A stretch of 64,000 nt of DNA from Acanthaster planci. Lineage: Eukaryota; Echinodermata; Asteroidea; Valvatida; Acanthasteridae. The stretch lies in NCBI RefSeq assembly GCF_001949145.1, contig NW_019091404.1, forward strand, positions 1,790,661-1,854,660, read 5' to 3'. The translations under genes were made by a program, and so were the position numbers. Below, in pieces: positions 46,150-61,339 of this stretch (within the stretch, counting starts at the first letter, position 1; each line of letters opens with the position of its first letter). The notes beneath the pieces were generated by a model. The model was given only the letters and a program-made list of their open reading frames with translations, did no database searches and was not told where the DNA came from.

Positions 46150-48770
46150 ATACCAGCCAGTGCCAAAAGGCCTCCCGGATGTTTCTCCTTCTTAAACGGT
46201 TCTCTCCTTACTCCGGTCTCTCGGGTAAACAAACAATATACAGCGGCACTGATTTGTATGGTCAGCTACCAACTTGGGGCTCGGCAATGTGTCTTAGAGA
46301 AAACCCCAGGAAACCCTTTCACAATACCCTTTGTTTACTATTAGGCTGCATATAATTTATGATAAAACTCAATGGTAAAATTCTTGAGCTCCATCTATAT
46401 CTTATCAGGAGTTTGCCCTTTTAAATACTAAACATCCAATAATTAGGGCCCAATAAATATAATTTGCCACGTAAACCGTACTTATTATTTTAATACTTAT
46501 ACATGAACTATTTCTTCAGATCGATAGCACCCAACTCAGCAGAAACAACACCATTAAAATAAAATGGCACCCCAAATGGACCGATGCGCACAGAATAATT
46601 TTTGTTATCAGGATACTTCGTAAATAATAAAAAAAAAATCTTGACCATACAAAATCATCGGGAGTTCAAAAGGTATGCTCACAAACAGCCTAAAAACTGG
46701 GTTTTCAGGAGCGTTCGAATAGAATTATAAGTTGTACTGGGTGGGCTTTGGATAACTTACGCTCAGAAGATCGTATAATCATAAGCTTTGTACTTTGGCC
46801 CCTCTTTGGCATGGTACCCCAAACCAAATTGTCGTGGCGGGGGCCTCAGTTGCTAGGAAAATTGCGCCCTCTCTTGTTTCCTCTCGGAGCAGATACAAGG
46901 CACTGAGATGAGCCGATTTCTTCAGGAGGCAAGGCGTTATAGTTGAGTTCGAGTGGCACTGGTTTCTTGTTCTCGCGCTCGAACGGTGGGAACACGACCC
47001 AAGAATATTGATCTTAGAACGGGATCACATACCATCTCCTCTTCAGGGTTTTACAGGAGCACAAGGAAAAACTCGCGAGATTTCGATTTTGAAGCGTCAC
47101 AAACGCCGAAGACAACGGGAAATTTGCAAAATTAACATTAATGATTTTCCAAAACACACAAATGAATGCTCCTTTTTGAATAGAAGAGAACTCAGCCTAG
47201 AAATCAAACATAAGTCCTCGAAGAGCGTATGTGTATGCTGCTATAAATATGACTGGTTGTAAGTTCGCCGCGCTCGAGCGGCCGACAAATACACGAACAA
47301 CAAACCGAGCTGTTTGTGAATATGCGAGAACAAACCGCTCGAACTCAGCCCGTATCTTCGGTGAGGTTCTTGCTTCTAGGGATCGGCTGTGAGAAGGGAT
47401 CGACGAGATGGTCAAAAGAGGACCTTCCCTCAGACTCGGGTCTACATCAAGACAGCTTAGGCAGACATGAGAGAGCAGCATTCCCGTAGAAAATGAAAGA
47501 GCGGGAAAAACAATTGGCCGGTACCAATAAATGGTTGCATCTGATTCAACCCAGTTGGATCCTCCTTCCAAATTGGTTCTCTTTCCTCAGCGACAGATCC
47601 CCCTTTATGTTCCAGAAATCGGAAATGATAAGGATTTGAAACAGATTCGGAAACGCAGGTAGACAAAGTCGCTCGCAATTCCATTAAGCGCACGGCCTTT
47701 GTTCAGGGCCTTTCAAGGTAGTAGGTACATAAAAAGCCACTTATACTTGAAACGACCCCCTTGCTTTATTTCTCGAACTCGTAAGCTTATTCGGAACATC
47801 TCATCTCTTGAGGGTGCTATTACATGGGATGTGTCGTCAGACGTCCCGTTTGCGCTGATATGAAACGAATAATAATGTAGGGAACCGTAGCTGATTAAGG
47901 ACGCCCTCATCCTTCCAATACGCGTCACAGAGGTAATTAAAGTTTATACTTTTAAGGCTTCCCGGGTACGCGGTGTGAAGGTTATCTCTTTGCTTTTGGG
48001 ATCTTGAATGTAGAACCGTACTCTCTGCATTTTGTTTCTATTAATTTGTAGGGAGCATGGCTTCGGCCATGCCCCTAAGTGTGGGAGAGTGTCATTGCTG
48101 GAAACCCCTAGTAAGTACTTATCATTGAATAAATATTTCACACGATCTTCTGTCGGAGAAATTGTACAATTTACGGGGCCCAATGTGATAACTGCTTTCT
48201 GTATAGCAACGTGCCACAGCAAATTTCGCTCCAGTTGGAATGGGTTCAACTTTTTCTAAGTCCTCACCGCACGACTTGTTGAACAGACGTCAAAAACTCG
48301 TGTTTCGCGTCAAGTATTTCCGGTCTTTAGATGCAGGGTTCGTCCCATAGACTGACATTTAGGACAAACTGAAAAACTGAAATAGGAGCTCATAAACGGT
48401 GGTTTGTTTATTGGAGGTGGGCGAAGCTTGGACACCTCCAGTGTCTGAAGCATGTGGCGAAGATAAAAAACGGTAGGCTTTTACAGCTCTGGAAAGGATA
48501 GTTGCCGTGTTTTGTTTTATGTTATTGCTAGTGAGGTTTCTTTTCTCAGGCCTAGGGAATTGGGACTGGAACTATAACCATTCTGAAAGCGATAAAGGGT
48601 ATAGTAAAAGCCGTGCCCCACTTTGAAATTAGTATGAGTTCTAGATGGTAATCTATACGCAAGCACATTAGCGTTCAGAGGCCCGTCCTCTATCAGTGCG
48701 CGCTTGATTTCATTATGAGGGCGACGCGCCGTTTATTTCATAAACTTTAGGCTTGCCCAGAAACCAAAAC
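46150..48770. other. Intergenic region between T7 and the inverted relic, no gene identified
   Basis: Contains several open frames of 60-124 codons (for example minus 47197-47571) without recognisable domains. A GC-richer part at 46900-47400 has inverted copies of GAGTTCGAGYGG...TTTGTTCTCGC (46945-46978 and 47324-47346), which suggests a foldback element of about 400 bp. The rest is unassigned. Confidence 0.35.
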
Positions 48771-48774
48771 TTAG

Positions 48775-48895
48775 CGGTATACCACTGGAAGTCACCACTG
48801 CTCCTGGAATATAGAGGGCCACCTGGTAGGGTCTGCTGTTTGGTTTGGACTGTCTCCCGTTGACAATCAGTCTACCGAGAGCGGGCGCTTTTTTG
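48775..48895 (-). pseudogene. Minus-strand relic of a trypsin exon 2
   Basis: On the minus strand, GCGCCCGCTCTCGGTAGACT encodes APALGRLI, followed by [18 protein letters not shown] (IVGG has become IVNG). The similarity ends before the CGG...HC part, so the catalytic His is gone. Upstream on the minus strand the intron 1 sequence is interrupted by about 1 kb of unrelated DNA. No exons 3-5 follow. Confidence 0.8.
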
Positions 48896-48952
48896 AGGTC
48901 AAAAAGAATTCATAACAGCGATTGTCTTACTTCTCATTATTTTTGCTAAGAG

Positions 48953-49920
48953 TGTAACGCGGCAGAGGGCGCTGGGCACGGGCGCGGGATAAGATTATAG
49001 ATGGCGTTCTACACGGTAACAGAGGGCAGATGTACTGTATACTTGCGTGTAGACGTGTGTTGAGCAGGCACGACGCTTACGCTCCGCCTTGCACGTAGGT
49101 ATGATCACATGTTGTGTGCGCGCGGAGGCATAGTCAAGGCAGCGGCCGGCTCGCGAGGCTATTTAAGGCGCGAAAGGACTGTGTTTATGTTAGAGGAGAA
49201 CCTTACATTTTCGATCCTGCTATAACGAACCCAAAACTGTGGGTCAGGCAGAGTAAGTAACTGAGTGGGCGTGTGGTTGACGCCTTTGTACGTTGGTGTG
49301 AGGGTCGTTAGCGTGGCTAGTTCCTCGTCCCGAGTGGTACGTGTGTCGTTGAGGGCCGTGGTAGGTTGAGGGGCTATTTGATGGTGTGGTAAGAGTTCCT
49401 TGTGGGAGCTTACAGGGTCTGATTAAAGGGGGATCGCTATGAGTGAGTGGCGTAACCCTAATAGACCTATTGACTTATTCAGGTCCCGGTGGCTCTAAAT
49501 GCACACAAGTAATTGTTGGGCTCACTGCTGCGGGCAAAGTCCAGTCACACAGTCCTACCATTAAGAGCGCCCTCTCCTGGTGTATTAGACGTGTGATGAA
49601 TAAACCAGCTACCATTTTGTTGTACATAACTCAGGCATCCAAGCAGTCGTTATTTCGAATCACAGGCTCTCTTATTTTCCGACCCCCGTATTGTTTTGGT
49701 TACGTCACTTGGCACCAGCCAATTACGTCAGACCTTCCGGCGCCCAACACCCCAGTCAAAGGAGTTTTTCAAACCGGAACGGTATACTTCCATCCCAACG
49801 GACTCGTCTCTAGCCGTTCAGAGACCTTCCATTCCTTGCTTTCCGCCGTCACGCCTGAGGTGAAGGGCACCCCCGCCTTCGACGGAGGGGCGTGGCGTCA
49901 AAATAGTTATTTGACTAACT
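48953..49920. mobile_element. GC-rich insertion in the inverted relic, LTR-like candidate
   Basis: This sequence separates the minus-strand intron 1 fragment (49920-50010) from the exon 2 relic. It begins TGTAACGCGGCAGAGGGCGC, is CpG-rich, and has a TATA-like GCTATTTAAGGCG at about 49158. GAGGGCGCT at about 48964 is matched in reverse by AGCGCCCTC near 49566. A 159-codon open frame (49443-49922) shows no domain that I recognise. It could be a solo LTR plus a neighbouring repeat; borders and target-site duplication are not clear. Confidence 0.3.
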
Positions 49921-50830
49921 AAAGCTGCAAATACTTTTCACGTTATCTAACGTTCGCCTATGCATAACCGCTGGCCATAGACGCATGTAATATTCCTAGC
50001 CGTAGACATTTAATTTAATTTTTGTTTTTTGTGCTTTTCTTCTCAGTTTTTTTTGTACATGGTCCCTTTCAAACCAGCGTATAACTGAAAGGTCCACATG
50101 TGAACCCAAAAAAATCGACGAGAAAACAATATCAAAATTTATTTTAGTAGGTGACTTATTTTACTAAACCCTGCATCTCCTTGAGAGGGGAATTCTATAA
50201 TGTAATACAAATCCTACCTACACAGTATAGCTTTGAGCTGGTATTTTCTGGGTGTGATACATGGGAACTTTTGGTAACAGCATGCTGTACAGGTGGTGGA
50301 ATTCATGAACCCCGTGCAGGGCCCTGTGAGGCTCCCAAAAACACAAGTTACTTATACTTGTCACAATCCACTACCCTGATAAATATAGCTTGAACGGAAT
50401 CATTTCAGGTCCGATTTATACGAAACAGGGAAATAGGATATATCCTATTGAAAGTTTTTAGAGGATGGGCTATGTATTTACATATAAACTAAAAGGTAAG
50501 AGCCTTGAAAAGAAAGCCTTTAACACAGACCCTACTCTTGCGTGTTACACCAAATAATCGGGAAAAAATATCAAACCTTTATCAATCTAAACAGAAGTAT
50601 TCGTGTGAACTTCCGCTACAAGCACAGATGAGCAAAGAAATACCTATCTGGAGATACAAAAAAAGGTCATTCTGCCAGGCCACCCACTATATGAATTTAA
50701 TTTATGGAAGGGCGAAGTTAACATTATTTGCAAAACACAAGTTCAGACTGGAACACGGAAGTATGAGTCAGACAGCAAAGGTTTCAGTCAAATTAAGAAA
50801 ACTTCCAATGCACACTGCAATTACTTGATA
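49920..50830 (-). repeat. Inverted copy of intron 1 end and upstream region
   Basis: Minus strand, from high to low coordinates: the conserved upstream block (about 50650-50550, GTTCACACGAATAC and TTGATAAAGGTTTGATATT), the GCCTCACAGGGCCCTGCACG segment, TATTGTTTTCTCGTCGATTT, then intron 1 sequence (TACGGCTAGGAATATTACAT, GCGTCTATGG, GCGAACGTTAGAT). Promoter and exon 1 are missing between the last two. Confidence 0.65.
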
Positions 50831-51203
50831 ACACAGCATTTTAACAGCATTAAAATAAATTGAATTTCGGGAAATAAAAAACTTAATCGAATAAACCAGC
50901 AGGTCTAGAAATTTCGTTATTGAAAACTAAAACACCTGCTGTATACGACTTAACACACGTTACATATCTACAAACCTGACTTTGAATAGTCAAGGCTCCC
51001 AGATCGAGAAAATATATAAGTTTCTCTTTTTATTCACAAAAGATGAAACTAATATACCAATCAGAGTTTGTCTGGTCAGACATGTACGATATTGATAAAT
51101 GAATGCGTTCGAGGCCGCAGTGCCGGGCCTAGTTGCTTCTGGAATTGGGGCATTATTTCTGTTCTGGAATATATTTCTCTGAGGATGCCAAGTTTCACCT
51201 CTT

Positions 51204-51366
51204 TTAATTAAAGCTCGCGTTGAAATGCCTGAAGTTCAGTAAGATTGTGGATTTTGAAGCCAATACCGACTCAAATTTGTAGATCTCGTCGCCAGGGGTT
51301 GCAGGCCATCCTTGAGAATCGTCATCATCGCCTGGTCCCAACAACAACTTAAAGCTTTGGCTGCCC
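51204..51366 (-). other. Possible C-terminal exon of an unrelated minus-strand gene, cut by the assembly gap
   Basis: The minus strand is open from the gap edge to a TAA at 51206-51204. The roughly 53 codons read GSQSFKLLLGPGDDDDSQGW, then PATPGDEIYKFESVLAS and a Phe/Asn-rich end. Composition looks coding-like, but no family is recognised and the 5' side is lost in the gap. Confidence 0.35.
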
Positions 51367-51748
51367 NNNNNNNNNNNNNNNNNNNNNNNNNNNNNNNNNN
51401 NNNNNNNNNNNNNNNNNNNNNNNNNNNNNNNNNNNNNNNNNNNNNNNNNNNNNNNNNNNNNNNNNNNNNNNNNNNNNNNNNNNNNNNNNNNNNNNNNNNN
51501 NNNNNNNNNNNNNNNNNNNNNNNNNNNNNNNNNNNNNNNNNNNNNNNNNNNNNNNNNNNNNNNNNNNNNNNNNNNNNNNNNNNNNNNNNNNNNNNNNNNN
51601 NNNNNNNNNNNNNNNNNNNNNNNNNNNNNNNNNNNNNNNNNNNNNNNNNNNNNNNNNNNNNNNNNNNNNNNNNNNNNNNNNNNNNNNNNNNNNNNNNNNN
51701 NNNNNNNNNNNNNNNNNNNNNNNNNNNNNNNNNNNNNNNNNNNNNNNN
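51367..51748. other. Assembly gap (382 N)
   Basis: A run of undetermined bases in the T7-T8 intergenic region. Open frames drawn through it are artefacts. Confidence 0.99.
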
Positions 51749-52024
51749 ATATGTACACGTACAAGATAAATTTCAACTGTGTAGCATTTCTTTTCATGAT
51801 TGTGTAGTATTTTATTCGGTTTAAGCCTTCTAGATCACATACACACTTTCATTGGCTGGTATTAAATACTGTCGTACAGGTCAGATTTCAATTTCATCTG
51901 TCCCTGTTCTCGGCTCAAGTTGTGTTCTGTTAGCGACATAAGCTTCTCCTGTCGGTAAATTAAATTCTTCTTGCGGGTATTCTATTATAATGGCCCTTAT
52001 TAAGATGACCAGGAATGGATCTGG

Positions 52025-52150
52025 TCGCCCATCTGCGCAAGTAGCCGAGGTTCACACGGAATTCTCGTGTTCAGATTGATAACGACTTTGATAATTTTTT
52101 TCCTCCACTTTTCTGTAACACGCAAGAAAAGATCTGTGTAAAAGGTTACT
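52025..52150 (+). repeat. Conserved upstream block, T8 copy (partial)
   Basis: AGCCGAGGTTCACACGGAAT, TTCAGATTGATAACGACTTT and GATAATTT match the right half of the block. The left half (TTTCCCATGCTC) is not recognisable. About 0.6-0.7 kb before the T8 start. Confidence 0.5.
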
Positions 52151-52549
52151 CAGGTCTTAAATTATAATTCGTGTCTTTTAAGGCTCTTCAATGTCAATCA
52201 AATTCAAAGTAGTGGATTAAGACGGGTATGGAGTCGATCAGTAATTTGGTGTTAATGGGATCCTTAGTGAGCCCTGCATGCATTCATGAAATCCACTGCT
52301 TGATGTTGAGAAGCATGTACAGACATTTAACTGTACTATTTGATTTTACCCAGGATTCCTAATTCACACAAGAATTTGTCATTTCAAAGCTGAACTGTGT
52401 TGACAGGATCTGTCCCGCATTAATACTTCTTTCGGTGACAAGGTTGGAAAAAAATAAGAATGCGGTTCCATATTGTTGGTAGTGATGTTGTCATTGCTTT
52501 GATATACGTATACGTCCATAAAAAAGTAGGCATTGGTTTCAAGTTATTT

Positions 52550-52684
52550 CGTTGTTTACTTCTCGATAAAGATAAGCGACAATAGGAAGAAAAATTTCTG
52601 CCGGAAGTCTTGTCTCTGACCAACCGGCGCTCGCCTGGTTATCGCCGCTTACGTCGACTATGTCCGGTCTCAGCTATCAAAAAG
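52550..52684 (+). promoter_or_regulatory. T8 proximal promoter
   Basis: GTTGTTTAC (52551, forkhead type), CGATAAAGATAAGCG (52564, GATA type), CCTGGTTATCGCCGCTTACG with TCGAC (52634-52659), and a TATA-like CTATCAAAAAG at about 52674. ATG at 52756. Confidence 0.6.
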
Positions 52685-52755
52685 CAACGAAATCCTCCAG
52701 CTCGGTACTTTGAGTTTACATCTCAAGGCTTGAAGAATCAACGGCGACATTCACC

Positions 52756-56534
<3,779 letters not shown>

Positions 56535-56959
56535 AAAGGAAGCCACCGGTGTAGTCGAGGGACGGACGCATTTATACTAATCATGCACAGGAGCTACGAC
56601 GGTGCATCGGTTGCGCTGCCTCTTGGCATTCGACTTAAGACGTTTGCTAAATCGAACTGAGATTATGCAAAATTTCAAAATAAACTATTGTCAAAACAAT
56701 TAAGAATCCAAATATGAAACAGCACTGAAGCACTCTAGAAATGAACTATACACACTTTGCTACTACTTATCTCTCCTTTTGCACATAAATTCTTCAATTT
56801 CTTTAATTAGGACAAAACTGACATGTGGTCCAAATTGATGCAAAACGGAGTGCAAAAGAATGCAAAAAAGCTGAGTCATAAGACATTTCTGTCTTTTCTT
56901 CCGATTTCTCCGATAAAAACCACAACTGAATTGTCTTTCCGGTCTCCAAAATGCAGTGA

Positions 56960-57215
56960 GACCACTTCAGACCTTCACAAGACCACACGAGACCAGCACA
57001 AGACCAACACAAGGCCTCCAGTCTGAATTCAAGTCACAAGCTATTCAAATGAACTGCAACAAAAGCTTTCCTTTGTCATAGTTCACCCTGTTACTTCTGA
57101 CTGGTTTGTCCATGATCTTGTCCATGGTCTTGTCCATGGTCTTGTCCATGGTCTTACCCATGGTCTTGTGTCTGGTCTTGTGTGTGGTCTTGTGTCTGGT
57201 CTTGTGCACGGTCTC
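56960..57215. repeat. Minisatellite present in both orientations (imperfect palindrome)
   Basis: 57112-57215 has about eight units of a 12-bp repeat (GGTCTTGTCCAT, later GGTCTTGTGTCT). 56968-57014 has the reverse complement type (AGACCACACGAGACCAGCAC). The two could pair into a hairpin of about 45-50 bp. It lies in the 3' flank of T8. Confidence 0.6.
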
Positions 57216-57341
57216 AACTACAACACTGCCAAAATGTCTTCATTGGACAGCTCCGTGTTATTATGCGATCATGACTTCACACGATTGGATCTTACGGACC
57301 AGGACCCAAACCTCGGAGCATGTTTTGATTTGATTTGACCA

Positions 57342-57347
57342 AATAAA
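57342..57347 (+). terminator. Distal AATAAA of T8
   Basis: Preceded by the conserved 3' motif GATTGGATCTTACGGACCAG shared with T2 and T4. It lies 808 bases after the stop because the minisatellite is inserted between. Confidence 0.45.
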
Positions 57348-57385
57348 GCAATCTGATAGCATAAGAAAATTGTATATGTCTTCAA

Positions 57386-57797
<412 letters not shown>

Positions 57798-57918
57798 TGC
57801 CCTCTCGGTCCCCAAACATCGATACTCGCGGATTCAAACTATTCGGCTATGCAAGTCCGTATTCGGGAATTAATAACAACACATGTCCTAGTGAAGTAGA
57901 ATCTTCATGGTCTGTCGC

Positions 57919-58293
57919 TTAATTATGCGTGCGCCTGCGCATTTTTCTTAGTCGACTGCTTCTTCTTCTGATGGTGAAAGCCTCCTGGTGAGTCTGGACT
58001 GCCTCAACCTCCCCAACCCCACCGTTCGACCCCTCATTAGGCAAGTTATTTGACACTTCGGATTTCTCCCCCTCGCTCGTCCCCGCCCCTCCCTCATCTG
58101 CTGACTCAGTGACTGAAACTACAAACAGCAGGCCAGACACCTGTAAGTATACAGTGGGTACATACGCCAGGGTCTCATCATTCTCTAACTCAACGAGCCC
58201 CACCCACCCACCCATTACAATATACATATTTATGTGAATCGAATGCAGATAAAAATGGAGGGTGTTCATTCGCCACCCAAGAATTGGACCCAT
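57919..58293 (-). other. Open reading segment of 124 codons, unidentified
   Basis: Minus-strand open frame with an acidic middle (ESADEGGAGTSEGEKSEVSN) and a basic C terminus (RRRSSRLRKMRRR). A possible acceptor (TATACTTACAG at about 58145) could make the last 75 codons a terminal exon. Basic Arg-rich tails of this type are common at retroelement polyprotein ends, but no domain is present. Could also be chance. Confidence 0.25.
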
Positions 58294-58299
58294 TTTTCT

Positions 58300-60900
58300 G
58301 CGTTACCATTCAATTTCTGTAACATAGACTGAGGCATCAAAACTCACGAACTTATAGCCTAGACCCGTCAAATGAGGTCTGCGCTCGAGACGATTGATAC
58401 CGCCAGAAGCCAGCTGGGTAAATTTGACATAGTCGCCAAGCCGGAGTGAAGCATGCAAATTTAGTGCTGAGCATAATGTTTACACGCTGGTGTGGGTGTA
58501 TCGATGACGCGTCCGTGTATTATTTGGTCGCACTTCGCAAACTTTTCACAGAAAAAAGCCAAGAATAGTCCGTCGATGTACCCAACCCTGGCCAGTTCAT
58601 AAAACAAAGATCATACGGCTTAGGACTTACTATTTTAGGCACAATCGAGTATTTAAAATGCACCTCGACTTGCTGGAAACATATATTTTCTATGCTTGCC
58701 AGAAGGGCTACCGCCATAATATTACTGCTTATTTTGTCCCGACAAATTGGTGTATTTAATAGAAAATGTATTTCTTTGGGTTCTTTTGAATGTAGCTCAT
58801 GTCGCTTGACTAGCCCTTAGATGGCACAGTGAAATGGCAAAAGTTTACCCAATAATAAATCAACCACCAACCCGATTTTCCTTATATATCGTCCCAAACC
58901 TTGCGATGACTTTTAAAGTAACGGCCGTTTAAATTTTGGATCAATGGATCTGAGTACCCTGTAAGTACTCAACTTCAGACGATCCAAGTAGATTCAGATG
59001 ATAGTTGTAGATATATAACGGACTAATTTAATAAAAATCTCTAATAATTCGGCTCACTGTGTGGTACCCTGTTTATTTTACCATACTCACTGCTTTGCTG
59101 TATGTTTCACCAAGGACACTCAAAATGCATTCACGTAAAAACAGCAAAGAAACAATAAGCAATGAAATAATAATTCTTAGATGAGAAGGTAAACCATTTT
59201 TGTATGCTATCTTCTCAAACTTTCACGATGTCACCACTTCTCTAAACTGAACAATTTTGTCATATGATAGTAGTGACTCAGGGTAAAGATATATCTCAGC
59301 CAGTTGAAAAAGTGATCTGAGATCAGTCTTTAAAATTCACGTTTGTGTATTTACAATTTCAGATTATTTACGCTATTTACAACGGAGTCCAAGTCAGATT
59401 AACGATTTGTTCGGTGCGCCCTTAAATTTGGAGTGATAGATTACTTATAACTTATTACTTTACTCTTTTACCAGATTTGCGAGAGCAAATGTTATTTATG
59501 GATAATTGTTAAATTCTTTTCTTAAATCAAATTCAGTGAGTCCATGACAAATGTGGCTACTCCCTTGACAAGTAAAGATGTGAGTTTCTACTCCGTAACC
59601 GTGAGTTTGGTCGGTTCCGTGGCGGTCCAGTCAGGTTCTCCTCTCAAGGAGTGACTTAGCTGTTACAGGCTACCCGGAATTCGAACTATCCTACGCTGTA
59701 GTGGGATGTAAGGGGAATTCTCAAAACCCAAAGGTTAGGGCCATGGTTATTTCAGGTAACGCAATTTGACGGTTTCTTAGCTGAGTGTGGCAAAAATTTG
59801 GGACCGGATTCTGAAGGATCGTACTAGATTTAGCTAGATCTGACCATCGGATCGTACCTGGACTAGATTTTCTCCGGCCGATCGTCATCCGCTTCTTCAG
59901 AGACCTTAGGGAAGTACGTATATACCGATCACTTGCAAACACTTTCAGCTCACACACTCGATGTTACGGCCTTGAAGATCTAAATTGGTCTCACACACAC
60001 TTAAGCTTTCCAAGATTAAAATCTACCCCAAAACACATGAATATAAACAAAGTGAATCCGCGAGGAAAATGCTGGTTGTGAACAAAACGAACATTTATTA
60101 TGACCGTGTCCAGGCGGAAATAACGTACCGTAAACCCATGTCAACTAGGAACGCACCGCTCGTTCGCCTCCTAAGCCACCTATGGTAAGCGAGGAATTTT
60201 ACGTGTGATACGATCTGAGAAACTCCAAACTATTTAAGAATTTGTAAGCTTGAATTTTCTCCGACGTAACAAAGAAATCATACAAGATCACACGGATACA
60301 GAACAAAACAGTTATGAATTAATGAGAATGTTACACTTTGTAAAAAAATATGGATAACAAAGAAGGTGCTGATTGGCACTAATTTATAATGGTAAGGATA
60401 AAGAATCAAGACTGATTTTATACAAATAAGATGATCTTAGAGAGCGTGACAGGCCCTATGTATTGAAGAATGCTGGACTCCACAGATGGCATCCTTGACG
60501 GTGCAAAATGAGCTGGAACGGGGGCAACGTTCAATAAGAGTGTCCGGGCTCGAGACGAAACGGCGACGGCGTGATGACCTTCGCAGTGCATTGTGGGAAA
60601 GTGTCTGCAAATTCTACTCGTCGACTTCACGTGGGGAACTTGACTAATTCCCAAGGTTCGTTTGCCAAGTGAGAAGATTTTAAAGTGTATTTTGGGTAGC
60701 AATAATCAACCATTTCTTCCTTACTTAGCATATGCCTCAACCTATCAAAAATCTCCAGAAGTTGTCTAGCTAAAAGCCGAAATGCGAAACGACGACTTTG
60801 TTGGCCGTAAACTTTAAAAAAAATGCCTTTCTGTGGAAACCAATTGACTCTGTTTTGCGAATCGCCCCTAGCCTTTCGAAATACAACTACCAAGTGGTTT
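58300..60900. other. Intergenic region behind T8, no gene seen
   Basis: AT-rich, with no array exon recognised. 60580-60640 (GCAGTGCATTGTGGGAAAGT, CGACTTCACGTGGG) resembles 36920-36980, so a dispersed repeat is likely. Small open frames here lack domain or splice support. Confidence 0.4.
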
Positions 60901-60922
60901 TGAACAATCTGCATCAACTTAC

Positions 60923-60946
60923 TCATTACTGCTAGCAGCAAGCCAC
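60923..60946 (-). pseudogene. Minus-strand relic of a trypsin exon 1
   Basis: The minus strand reads GGCTTGCTGCTAGCAGTAATGA then a GTAAGTTGATGCAGATTGT donor region, almost as in T1 exon 1. The start codon and the first six codons are replaced by unrelated sequence. No exon 2 is found downstream on the minus strand. Confidence 0.75.
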
Positions 60947-61079
60947 CGAGTTTATGCAGCTAGTCGCTGGAGACATAAAACCAGACTAGCAAAATGGGGG
61001 ATTCTGGTGTTCTTATAGCCAGGACCGGACTAGTAGTACGTGCCAGTAGTACGTACCATAAGAGGCAATAATTAACCAG

Positions 61080-61190
61080 TCGACCCCGGGTCGGTCAGAG
61101 ACAAGACTTTAGGTCGAAGATTCTTTGCAGCTGTCGTTTATCTTTATCGGGATGTAAACAAGCAAAAGAACTCGACCACAAAGCAATATC
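61080..61190 (-). promoter_or_regulatory. Relic promoter in front of the minus-strand exon 1
   Basis: On the minus strand: GCTTGTTTACATCCCGATAA then AGATAAACGACAG (forkhead plus GATA sites, 61137-61163), AGTCTTGTCTCTGACCGACC and GTCGACTGGTTAAT. The site order is that of T4 and T8, although the gene behind it is dead. The TTACGTCA part is replaced. Confidence 0.55.
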
Positions 61191-61339
61191 GAAACCACTT
61201 TTCGGACGTGACTTATTTTCTATAAACCGGGCAGTACACCAAAGTCACAAACAGGATCGCAACCTTTTAAGACTTTTTAGAGGATGGGCCATGTATTTAC
61301 GTGAAAAACAAAAGGCCAGAGCCTGGACAAATACCTGCA

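Noticed and set aside
47197-47571. 124-codon minus-strand open frame
   Set aside because: No recognisable domain, and it overlaps other open frames of similar length in a GC-richer patch.
49443-49922. 159-codon plus-strand open frame
   Set aside because: Lies in the GC-rich insertion, shows no domain that I recognise, and overlaps the homologous intron 1 fragment at its end. Length is explained by GC-rich composition.
51204-51797. Long open frames on both strands across 51.2-51.8 kb
   Set aside because: Most of the codons are N from the assembly gap. Only the 51204-51366 part is kept as a tentative note.
57112-57215. CRISPR-like repeat array
   Set aside because: Contiguous 12-bp tandem units without spacers in an animal genome: a minisatellite.
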